A stretch of 64,000 bases of DNA, from contig JAJTWR010000269.1 of the NCBI GenBank assembly GCA_021613335.1, forward strand, positions 1,348,501 to 1,412,500, written 5' to 3'. The notes below the pieces were generated by a model. That model had not been told where the DNA came from. It did no database searches and saw only the letters and a program-made list of their open reading frames with translations. Source of the stretch: Whitmania pigra. Lineage: Eukaryota > Annelida > Clitellata > Hirudinida > Haemopidae. Shown here piece after piece: positions 48,301-60,600 of the stretch. Both the position numbers and the translations under genes were made by a program. Positions within the stretch are counted from its first letter, which is position 1. The number at the start of each line of letters is the position of its first letter.

Positions 48301-51300
48301 GTAATCCTTCACGTAATTTGACATAAGACTGGGTCACATGCAATCTGGGTATTTGTATTTGATACTTTCAGATATAAATGAATGTGAGGAGATTCCAAAT
48401 GCTTGCAATCTGACCGTTTCCAATTGCACCAACACATTCGGATCTTTTGAATGCCTGCGTTTGGAAGGAGGATATGATAAAAATAATAGTGCTAGTTTTT
48501 ACGTTATTCCTGGAACAAGTTTGTTATTACACTTTTTGATGATATGCTTACAATTAGAGATCATGTAATAGATCACTGATTAAAACTTGTTTGTTAAAAA
48601 TTTACAGAGATTTTTGTCTTCACTTTGGTAATAGTACTTTGTATTACGGGGATAATATCTTTCATTAAATATCGGAAAAATTTGTTGTCCAGGTTAAATC
48701 GATTTTTTTTAAATCATTTGTGAACATTTTGTACTAACACGAATTTATTTTAAAACATATTTAATATTTCCAAGGTTTTCAAGGATTAGTTGCAAAATAA
48801 AACTAAATAGAAGAAACAAACAAATTAAGAAATCAAGTAAACAACATTGAATAAAAACTCATATTAAAAATAAATATTAAACATGTAAACATTGCAATTT
48901 TAGATGATGTTCAAATTGAGGAAGCTGTTTCTCTGATCGATTTAAAAGATTATTATTTTCTTAATAAGAGTCGATTGTTAACTTTCTTTGAAGTAACATC
49001 CTCATTCGTTTTACTTTCCTAAACTAATTTTTTTAATTTGTTACCAATTAAGTTTAAACTGAACTTCAATTTAAGACATTTCCTCAAGTGACAGATAGCC
49101 CTACAACTTATGGTCAAAATATCAAACTGAGAGAAAAAAATGGTGGCACAAATCTGATTCCATGTGAGTATAAGACATTTCCTGATATTTTCCAATTAGC
49201 TGTCAAATGTAACATTGTATGTTACAAATAGTCGATCACAATCGAGTTGTTCTGAAAACGCTGCCAAATGAAGATCTTTCAGACTATATCAATGCCAGCT
49301 TCATACCTGTAAGGAGGCATTTATTATTGGGCTGTGTCGGATTAATGACTATTAAATTTTGTTTAACCTATCCTCTAGAGTTTTCAGGGGACATTCCAAT
49401 TCATAGCAGCTCAAGGTAGACAAATATGCATATTTTTGCATTAACATTTTATTAAATTGTTGTTTCGAATTGTTGTAAGGGGGCCATGTTTAGAGTTTTA
49501 CTGCATAATTGATACTAATCGAAGTTTAGCAATAAAATTTAAAAATTGACTATATTTGTGTTTAAAACTGTGATATCAATGACTACATCTCTGGTTTTAG
49601 ATGTGAACCTTTTTTTTCATGTCACAAATAATATTTATTAATAATATCAAAACAGGTCCAATGAAAAAAACTGAATACAATTTTTGGAGAATGATTTTTG
49701 AATACAAGGTGGAAATTGTTGTTATGCTTACAAACTGCGTGGATGAGAGAAAAGTTTGTTTCGGGTTTTAATTATTTTGTTATGTTTATTTGTAAAAAGC
49801 GTAAGCGACAGGGGCTCTGAGCCATTTGTACTTTAAGCATACAAGGGTCGCTTTGTGGCGGTGCTTGCTGGGTTTCGAACTCGACACTTAACGACTTTTA
49901 CCGTCGTTCGCAGGCACGCTACTCTCTGACCCATCTTGCACGCCATTTGCCATTTTGGAATAAATTTAATTTGGCTACTATTACGTTACATCAAAAAATT
50001 AATTAGATTAAATAGTACTTACTTAATTATTTTTAAATTTTGTTTTGCTCCTCAGATTGTGTGCATGCAATATTGGCCGAACAGCTCCAAATACATAAAA
50101 GACATCAATGTTACGTTGAAAGACATAAAATGCTGGTCAACGCATGATATCAGGACATTGGTTATAACAAAGGTTGAAGTGTTGCGACACCATTTAACAT
50201 AACGTAACAATTAATTACAACGTAACAACGTAACAATTAATTATGGTGTTTAAGAAGACCTGGTAATAACCACTCTTATATTAATGCACTTTAATCTATC
50301 TAATTTTACTGTTTAATAATAAACAACGCAAACATCAGGACAAAATCACACATACAGTAACCCACATGTTATACAAGCTATGGATGAAAAATAAGGCTCC
50401 AGAGAATATTGGCAGCCTTTTAAATTTCCATCATTTAATGAATTCTTTTAAGAAGCAAAATTCCGCTTCACCTATAGTGGTCCATTGCAGGTAATTTTCG
50501 ATTGATTGATTTGACTTGTCGTTAATTGATTTAATTTAATTTGTCAATCAATCAATTTTTAAACAAATAAAAAGATTAAGACAAAATCAAATAAATCTTT
50601 AAAAAAAAAAACAAATCCACTTACTAAACTACCTGGCCAAGAAAACAAATGAGATATTAAAAAAATATGATATTCAAAAATGCATTTTGAATAATAACGA
50701 GATATTTATATTTGAATTATGCATTGCTGAATTGGAATTTTGAAATGCAATCTCGAGCAGTGACGGAGTAGGTCGTACGGGCACTTTCCTAGCAATGGAC
50801 CGCCTTCTTCACGAGGCACAACAAACAGGAATGGTGGACGTGTTCAAGTGCTTAAAATTTCTCAGATCACATCGCAATTACATGATCCAGACAAAGGTAA
50901 GGCGAAACCAAACATTTCATTTATTTATAAATAAAATAAAATTAAGTTTACTCGTGGTTACCTTCAGGCAATTACATTTTAAATAAAATTATTTGTAGAT
51001 TCAATTTACGGTTTGTTATGACTCATTAAGTTTTTATTACGATTGGGGAGACACAACAACCAATCCACTCAATGAAGTGAATGTCCAGCACTTAATTCTT
51101 AAAAGAAAATTCTTTGTTGAAAAGGAATATGAGGTTTATTTGTTAAAATTAAACAAATACATAAAATGTTATTGAAACAAGCATTTACTATAAATTTTAA
51201 CTCATTTTTAAACTTTCCAATCTACAATTGTACTAATTTCAAAATGATATTTTCCGTTATTTAAATTAGTGGATTTCTCAAATTACTTCGTCTGCTAAGC

Positions 51301-52725
51301 AAGGTGAGATATGAACATTAATTCAAAATAATTTTTTTCGTCATAAATATATGGGTTTTTTTCTTTCCCTTAGATTTGATGTGCAGAAATAACAAAAAGC
51401 AATTAATTTTTCCGGTACGCCATATTTATTGAATAAAGATTTACGTCAAAAACAAAATATTTTACTTAGAACACAAATATTTTCTGCAATTTATTAATTT
51501 ATAATGTGATTATAACCATCAGGGATGCGTTCAAAACTCAACATACAAGTTTCATATCGAAAGTGAAATATCTTGGCAGAAAATTGTCGAATGTTGTGGG
51601 GTTGAAAATTACGCAATAATTATACTGCTTGATGATCTCGTTGATAAAGTAACTTTATGTTCTAAATCAAATTTTATATTTTAAATTTGAAAATATTTTT
51701 TTTATGTTATGAATCAAATTTCAAATATGAAAGTATTTATCTTATTTTAATAAACAAATAAATAAAATAAAATATATGTTTTCAGAAACTAAGTGACCTG
51801 CCTTTCGTCAGTGCCAGTGGAAACTTAAATTTGACGAACAGGTTTCCTCAGCTAAAAATAAACCACATTGAAATGCTAATAACTGACTTTAACGAAGGTG
51901 TATATGTGAATGTAAGTTGGCCAATATGGCTACTTTTCATCCAAAAAATTACCAAGTATTGTTATTGCGATTTAGTAAAACATACTTTTAATAAAAAAGT
52001 AAAATCTAAGTAATTTTGTAATTTATAATTTCAATTACGTATTTGGTAATAGGGCGACAAGAGAAATATTTTTGCACTTTCTTCTATTTCATGTGAACAC
52101 TTGCGGCACCTGTGGTCACTTGTAAATCAATTTCAAAGTAAAGAAAAAACACTGCTGATATACTCTAAGTAAGTTTTCAATTTCATTCATTTTTTGTTTA
52201 AAAAATAACTTAATTTCGTATTATTTTTATTTATTAATACGTATTACTCTAAATTAAGATGTTTATTCAAAAAAATTAAATCAAGATAATTACATTCACA
52301 GTGACTTAAACAGAGCAGCTTTTGTTGTTTGTGCCTTAAACCTGCTTGAAATGATGGATGCTGTTGAAGAAATTGATGTTTTTCAAATCGTTTTTCAAAT
52401 GAAAAGTTTAATTCCTCACTTCATGGAGAACATCGTTAGTTAGCCGATAAAAGTTTAACTTTTTAAAAATAAATAATAATGCAATTCAATCTCGCACTTT
52501 AAAAACAGTGAAATGATAATCGTGCAATTAACAATTAGCTAAACTATTTCAGTACAATTTGTTTTTGTAATTTGTAATTCAAATAAATCCCAACAAGCAG
52601 TTGTGTTCCAAATAACTTGTATTGTAATTGCAAATAGTGCAATTAAGTTTAATAATTATTTATTTCAGATTCAATATCGCAACTTGAATCAATTATTGGA
52701 AAATTACTTGACAAGCAATGAATAA
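45389..52725 (+). CDS. RPTP-like C: lectin/WSC/EGF receptor tyrosine phosphatase
   Basis: Exons: 45389-45434, 45550-45753, 45816-46049, 46176-46294, 46358-46478, 46540-46697, 46788-46917, 46984-47121, 47433-47561, 47627-47755, 48178-48300, 48372-48488, 48608-48692, 48775-48836, 48904-48992, 49076-49163, 49232-49308, 49379-49415, 49656-49753, 50056-50172, 50339-50490, 50761-50896, 50999-51133, 51270-51303, 51374-51414, 51523-51648, 51786-51911, 52053-52168, 52302-52434, 52669-52725. The phases close into about 1118 residues. Signal peptide ([15 protein letters not shown]), two WSC, EGF modules, membrane span ([17 protein letters not shown]), D1 with [10 protein letters not shown], inactive D2. 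Oddities: the lectin domain lacks its N-terminal NLALNKRAYLSS strand; the third EGF_CA lacks its last Cys and has an ambiguous donor; the WPD loop reads WMK, losing the general-acid Asp; the donor after 46917 is GCGAGT. It is probably a membrane receptor with little or no phosphatase activity. Confidence 0.78.
49793..49952 (-). repeat. tRNA-derived SINE inside an RPTP-like C intron
   Basis: On the minus strand it reads GGGTCAGAGAGTAGCG (A-box-like), GAACGACGGTAAAAG, then GAGTTCGAAACCCAGC, a near-perfect Pol III B box, followed by CACCGCCACAAAGCGACCC. It lies in the intron 49754-50055 and is the best-preserved copy of the family seen at 35.8 kb. Confidence 0.75.
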
Positions 52726-54671
52726 TCACGTTCATGTTTTATTTAATTGCAACAGTCAATGACAATTTGACAATCAATTACGGGGAAAGTATGTATTTAT
52801 TATTATTTAATAAACTGAATAATGTATTTATCTGAATCATAAAAAAACAAACAATGATGTCTGTGAGTAATTTTTAATTCTTTATTAGTATCAAAAAGCA
52901 ATCTTAAATGTTGCAGCAAAATCACTGTAATTACAGGTTTTAACGTTTTAATCGCAAGCTTAGATTGCTGCAAAATTAATTATTCCAAGTGTTCCATTAG
53001 TTTTTTTTTATAAAGTAGCTCGCTAAAGCAACCTAAATAGTAGACATCTGGAAGAATTAATACAATAATTGATAATAAATAAAAAAAAAATGAATCCCAT
53101 GGAGGACTTAGATTTACTTAAAACCTCAATTTCAGAAATGGTATGAAACTTTTTTTCGTTAGCTTACAGTTATACCAATAAATATGGAAATATGTTCCGA
53201 TGACTTGACATTTTCTAAGCTCGTAAATTTTATGAGTATCGTTCAAAGTTACTTTCGCAATTTCTTCGACTGCAAACCTCGTACATGTATATGTCCTTAG
53301 GAAGGAACTTCATTTATATAGCGCCATATGCATAGCGTCAGAGGCGCTTGTACCAGTTTTTGATGCTGGTTTGAAATCTGAAAAACCCTATCTGGTCCAA
53401 TTTTTAAGATATTTTCGAATAAAGGTTTTTGTTCTTGAATAAAGCTATAAGCTGCTAACTTATAAAATTGATTACGTTGCAGCTTCATAAAGATTAAAAC
53501 CTAAACGTGTTAACTTTGGTAATGCGGTTAAATTGTATTTGCCTTAAAAGTAAAAACTAAATTAATGGAACAGACATGGTACACAAAGTAATGGGACAGC
53601 AGAGATAGGAAGCATTACTACATTAAGAAGAAATGGCCAATGAGAGTCAGAATGCATACATGAAATAAAAACGTTCTTCATCTTGATCATTAATTAATTC
53701 TCATGTACAGAAATTGTTATGAAACATTTTGCCAAAGTATTAGACAGCGAAACTGTTTCATTTCTAAAACCTACTCAACAAGTTTCCAGAACTAAGTTAA
53801 CAAAGATAAAAAAATAAGTTGTATTCTTAGGTCCATAAACAAAAATCATAGCTGATGAACAAGACATTGTAAAAGATACTAAAAAATGTATGGATGGTAT
53901 TCAAGTCATTTTCCTTAAAAGTAGGTGTGCCGACTAATTGGATGTTGTACACAAATGCCATGCTGGAGGCTTAAATGTGATTTGTCAATTAATCAATAGA
54001 AGCGGAAATTTAAACCATGCAAGGTACGATGAGTTAGGCAGGCATTTGCTCTTTATATATTAGATTAGAATACAATTATTATTCACAATTAGTGATTTAA
54101 ATTGCTATAAATGTTACTTCAATAAACTGTGTTTACAATTAATATTTTAATAATATTTAATAATAATTTTAGTAATCGATTATTTACAGAGTCGCCTTAA
54201 ACAGGCATGAAATTGTTAAGCAATTACGACAAGTGCCAAAATTTCCTTGCTAACGCTTACTAATAATCAATTTGCATACCGCATGCAATTAACAGAATTA
54301 ACTTTGCGAAATGTTGTTGGTATATCCTTAATCCTTTTAGTCACTAAAATTGCTAGTCATTTTCTCTGAATCATATTAATGTTAATAATGTAATAATATG
54401 CATATATTTATACAAAATGGTTCGCTAAACTAATTTGTTAAATATTTCAAAAATTCTTAATAATTTCATAACAAAAATCATAATTTAAAACTAAATTAAA
54501 TATTTTTATACATTTACTTTTTTGCTTCTGCACTGTATCGTTAAGTGCTAATGACTTCAAATTGTTGTGACCTACGAAACCAAGGTCTGCATGCATTACT
54601 TCCTAGTCTCAGCCCTTATAGCATCTCGAATGTTAAAAATTAGGCACAGTAATGTTGATTGTCTCTAAACT
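52726..54671. other. Intergenic between RPTP-like C and D
   Basis: TTTAATAAACTG at about 52806-52817 is a candidate polyadenylation signal for gene C. A repeat-like segment with ATTTATATAGCGCC lies near 53310-53410 (minus-strand SINE/MITE tail type, weak). A short coding-like relic around 53.9 kb (HKCHAGGLNVICQL) could not be assigned. Confidence 0.35.
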
Positions 54672-57600
54672 ATGATCAAAATAATTTTATGGATTTGTTG
54701 CCTTACAGTTCAAAGTAAATAGATTCATCAGCATCGATGCTTATATACAAATTAATTATTTACCAAATGTTTAAGTTTAGAAAAAATAATAAAAAATAAT
54801 AAAATAATTGTTTTTAATATTTCTTTGTAAATATTACCATAAATGTGGATTTAAAATTTGGATTGGCTAAAATTATTTTTTAAAATGATAACCAGGTAAT
54901 TGCTGGAAGTTGAATCTTGCTTTAAACAAGAGATCATATCTTAGTTCTCTTTACAATAATCATTATGCCAGATATGCTGTTGATGGAAATGTCAATGGGA
55001 ATATTTTTACTCATGCTGGTGATGAGACTGGTTGGTTTGTAGTAGATCTTGGAAGGCCATATCAGGTTGAACACATCGTATTTTATCGCAGAACCACCTG
55101 TCGTAATTGTGGTAAGCAATTGCATGATTAATATATTTTTGGTTTTGTGAAAGTGTACCACATTTAAACAAGAATATTTGTTGCAAATAACTGATTGGAT
55201 TGATTATTTTTAATTTCAGTTGCGTAACATAAATAAGTAAAATATTAATTGCAGAGGATCGAATGGATAACTTCATAGTTGGTCTTTCAAATAATTTCGA
55301 TCCTCAAATAAATAAAACTTTAAAGCTTGATTACAAACGTTGTGGTCAACATAATGGATCGTTGAATTTGACTGCCACAGTGCGATGTCAGGATAAAGAA
55401 CTATATTCTCGTTATGTTATAATACAACAAGATGTTGGAAAAAGCTACCTTACAATACCTGAACTGGAAGTCATTGGGGAATGTGAGTTAATATCTGATC
55501 AGTTGGTGCCGTAATTTCACGTTCATATATTAAGGTCCAAATATTAAGGCGTTGTTGTCTAGTATTGAGATATCTGAGATGGAAGTATATGATAATTTGT
55601 AAATTATTGTGTAATTTACTTTATTTTGCAGATATTAATTATGTGGGTTGTTTCAAGACAATGATGAATAACAAAACAGTCAGTCCAAATATAAATATTA
55701 AAGAATGCATCAACACTTGTGAGAATTTGAGCTACTTTTACGCTGCAATCCAGGTTTATTTGTGATAATTGACCTCAATTTTAAAATTAAATAACTAAAA
55801 TACTCAAATAAAAGGAAAGAAAATGTATTTGTGGAAATGAAACAAAGCATTATTCTCCTCTTTCTGAATGCAATGTTTTGTGTCCTGGAGGTGTTGATTA
55901 TTGTGGAAGTTCAAACAAGTTGTCTGTTTACGAGGGTATCTCTAAATTAACTTATGATTGAAGCAAGCGATAATTTAAAGTTATTTGTTCTTTAATTGCA
56001 GTGTTTCCTTTAAAATTCTTGAAAGGCACAAAACGTAAATACATTGGGTGTTTTATTGACAATAACGACGACAGAGATTTAGTATTTGGAATTGCAGACC
56101 AGAGAAGTATGACTATAGATATGTGTGAGAAAGACTGCACGCGACAAAATTATTTATTTTTCGGAGTTCAGGTTTTACGATTATTTTTTATTACATTTTT
56201 GCACAAATATTTAACAATTCGTTTGTTACAATAAAAAAGTTTAAACATCAATGTTTCTGTGGCAACAAATACGGAAAACATGGGGAAAATGAAATCTCGT
56301 GCCGCTTGAAATGTCCAGGAAATAATTCTCAAACGTGTGGCGATGCAAGCAGGAACAGCATATATGCTGGTAATTTAAAATACTTGTACTTGAAATAATT
56401 TTCTAAATAAAATATCTAATTCACAGTGTATCCTGAACAAGGAGCTTCACAGTTTTTCCGAAACAACCACCACTGCAAGAATGGAGCTGACCTGGATTTG
56501 GATGGAATTTGTGGAAACAAGCAATGTGAAGATGGATGGACTGGAGAGGATTGTACATTGAGAGGTTAAAGATGTTTAAATAGAAATATGTAAAAATCTT
56601 TTTTATTTCAGGCGTAAATTATTTCATATTGAGACATAATATTCTAATACAAATTCAGATTGTTCTGTTTACAACGGTGATTGCGGAGTGCATGAATGTC
56701 AGGTAATGAATGGAACTGCAGGAGTATTCTCTGAGTGCATTTGCAAGGAAGGATTTGATAAAAGATTCTGGTGGGACTATTGCCATGGTAAAGTTTTAAA
56801 CGCGATATGAAACAATGGGCCAAAATTTCAGTAAATTTGTCTCCAGATATTAATGAATGTGAAGACGATGCTTACAAGTGCAACACAACAATTTCAACCT
56901 GCATCAACAAAGAAGGAAGCTATGAATGCAAGTGCTTCACTGGTCTTGAGAAAAGTAGTTTTCATGAATGTGCAGGTTCGAACATTTGGGTTTTTCTTAG
57001 TTTTTGTAAAGTAATCACAATCATCTTTAATTTATGCGGGACCATGTGCAAAGCGTCTCACACCTTAAGAATGTAAATGCGAGCTTTTAACATATTTTCA
57101 AAAATAAGTAATTAAAATAATTTTAGTTTTTAAAACGTAAATTTAAATTGCTATTATTTTAGATGTAAAATTAATGTAATTTAAATTAATTGTACTTCCT
57201 ATCGTTACCTTATAGATATCGACGAATGTAAGACAGATAATCCTTGCAACACAACTACCACAATTTGTCAAAACACCTTCCGTTCATATTTTTGTGAATG
57301 TAAGGAAGGATTCACCAATAAAAGTCACGACTGCAGAGGTTTATTGTTTTAATAATTGTTGTGATTCATGATGGATGGATGAATCGATAGATGGATGAAT
57401 GGATGAATGGATAGGTTGATGAATGAATGAATGAATGGATGAATGAATGAATGGATGAATGGATGAATGAATGAATGGATGAATGGATGGATGAATGAAT
57501 GAATTAATGAATTAATTAATTAATTAATTCACACAACAACGTTTCACACAACACATTAACACTTTCAGATATTAACGAATGTCAGGAGAAACCACATGTC

Positions 57601-60600
57601 TGCAATCTGACAGTTTCAACGTGCACCAACACATTCGGATCTTATGATTGTCAGTGCTTAGAAGAAGGATTAGTTTATGATAAAAGTGAAAGCATCTGTC
57701 GCCAGCCATCAGGTTAAGCAATTTTTAAAATTGAACAAAAGTAAGCATGACAACGGCGATGATGATGATGATGAGGGTGATGATGATTAGGAGGATGACG
57801 GCGACGAGGATGATGATTATGATGTTGATGTTGAAAGTAGAACACATTATCTCCAACGTTAATACTGAAACAGCTGTGCTTTTCAGAAACATAATTAACA
57901 AATTCATAGATATAATTAATCTTTTGTTAATTATTTAATTTTATGCCAGGATTTTTTTCATCTAATAAATTAATCATTTCGCTGGTCTGCGCAATTGTTG
58001 CACTGCTGGTTATACTCATTATCACGGCAATTGCATTGATGAAAAAGTGTCGCAAGAAATTGCCGGAAAGGTAATGCATAATCATAAACAAACTTCAGAC
58101 AGAATTACATTTATATTAACAACTACATAATTGTTGTTATTGTAATTACTATCCTAAATATCAAATATATAACTTCAAAGAAATAACATTCATAAAAAAA
58201 ACATTTTAAATGTTAAATCGCCAAAAAAATTATATAGTTTCACAAAGTTTATTCTTGTGAAAAATCAAACAAGTGAAGATATTAAGGAAGCTGGTGAGCA
58301 ATTAAAAGTAAAGTGCGTAATTATTATGTGCATTCAATGACATTTTAAAATTACAGGCACCGTTGAGTTCAGAGACTTGGAACCAGAAGCCATTTCTCTG
58401 TTTGAGTTGAAAAATTATTATCAGCTTAATAAGACTCGGCTATTAAGTAATTTCGAAGTGAGTAACTTTCTATTTGTAGGTATTTAAATGGCGTCTTCCT
58501 GATGAGACCAATTAATTTTCAGAAGTTCTCAGAAGTGGCACAAATTCCGACAAATTATGGAAAAAATGTCAAACTCAAGCCAAAAAATAAATACAAAAAT
58601 ATATTGCCATGTAAGTCCGTTCCATGACAATATAAATAAAATATTAATTAATAATGACTACCGTCTTACGATTATTTATGATTTAGTTGACATAAATCGA
58701 GTTGTTCTGACAAAATTGCAAACTGATGAACTTTCGGATTACATAAATGCCAGCTTTATACCAGTTAGATAGTTATTTTTAAACTTATGGTTTTTAATAA
58801 TGAAGCGTAATTTATTAACTTATTACAGAGCTTCCAAGAGACTTTTCAATTCATAGCGGCACAAGGTGAGTAGTCTCTGTATATTAATATTGTTGCGTAT
58901 TACTAATAGTTGTGTATTATTAATACTTAATTAATAATTAATGTTGCTAGTTACATTGTAATATTTTTGCTTGGGGTTATTCAAGTTATCGCAGGAGTTG
59001 ATTTAAATATAAAATTGGCCTTTGGATTTTCTCTCCATAAATAAAAACAGGTCCAATAAAAGAAACCGAATATGATTTTTGGAGGATGATTCTGGAATAC
59101 AAGGTGGAAATTATTGTTATGCTAACAAACTGTTTAGAGAACGGGAAGGTAAATTAAAGACAAATCTTTGATTGTTTTCAATCAAATATTTACGTGCACG
59201 AATGAAACAATAATCAGGTGAAATGCGTTCAGTATTGGCCTGACATCAAGTCAAAAGACATAAACGGAATCAAAATAACATTTAAAGCCTCAAAAATTTG
59301 GTCGACTCATGAAATCAGGAAATTCATCATAACCAAGGTTTTTTAAAGAATAAAAATGTGACATGGCTTACTTTTCCCAAAAAATATCGGAATGTTGAAC
59401 GAAAATAAATCAAGCTTTCATAAAATTATCATCAGGATGACAGCAGTCTTGAAGTAACTCACATGTTATACAAATGTTGGTTCGATCACAAAATCCCAGA
59501 AAACATGGGCAGTATGCTCAATTTTCACAACCAGATGAAATCATTACGCAAGCAGGATTTGGTTTCACCTATTGTGGTTCACTGCAGGTTAATACGTTTA
59601 ATATAATGTAAATATAAAACATGTAAAAATAAAATATATGTAAGAACAACATTTTTCTAGAACAATTTGATTTTAATGAATTATGTAATTAATTCAACTA
59701 ATAGTTGAATAATTTCAACTAACACTTAAGTTAATATTACTCCGTAAAACTACTTTTTCTACTTTCAGTAATTTAAAAATAAAAAATCACAGTTAATTCT
59801 GCTGACATTTAACAAATGAATTAACCACATAAATGTTACCATAAACAAAACAGTGCTGGAGTAGGTCGTACGGGCACCTTCCTAGCAATGGACCGCCTTC
59901 TTCACGAGGCACAACAAACAGGAATGGTGGACGTGTTCAAGTGCTTGAAATTTCTCAGATCACATCGCAATTACATGATCCAGACAAAAGTAAACGACTA
60001 TATTTTTGTTATTAAATAAAAAAGTTTCAGCGAAAATAAAATTTGAAAATATTTGCAGATTCAGTTCATCTTTTGTTTCGACGTTTTAAATTTTTATCAC
60101 GAATTAGGAAACACCACTTCAGTTAAACTGAGCGATGACTTGAATATTCGGAATAGAAACGATTACATTGACAAAGAGTTCCAGGTCTTACAACATTTCA
60201 TATATTCATGAAACATATAGATGACAATTTTGTTTGTTTTCAGTGGATCCTCCAAAATGTTGCGTCTAATGAGGGAGGTACATTTAAATAAGAACAAAAT
60301 CATTTAATTGGCAATTATTATATTAATGAATTAGATTTAAACTTAAAGTCGTTTTATTCCACAGATGGCACTCTAAAACACAAAAACAAAGCGATAAAGT
60401 TTACTTTTCCGGTACGTTGCATGACCTATGCTAGTAAATTCTACTTTAAAGACTTGAATTGGCAATTTTTCAAATTAATTTAGTTTGATTTTAATTTTAT
60501 TAATTATTTTTTTTAAATTAATTTGGTTCGCTGTTAATAATTACTTCAATGTTTGCAATAAATGAATAGTTTATTCAAATGAATTAGTTTATTCGTTTAT

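Noticed and set aside
53700..54050. Coding-like stretch including HKCHAGGLNVICQL
   Set aside because: Several stops and frame changes and no recognised family; kept only as an unassigned relic.
57370..57530. Regular repeat units resembling a CRISPR-like array
   Set aside because: The units are 4-nt microsatellite repeats without spacers, in a eukaryotic intron.
57725..57907. Ile/Val-rich hydrophobic minus-strand frame resembling a membrane protein
   Set aside because: It is the complement of the imperfect GAT repeat in an intron of gene D.
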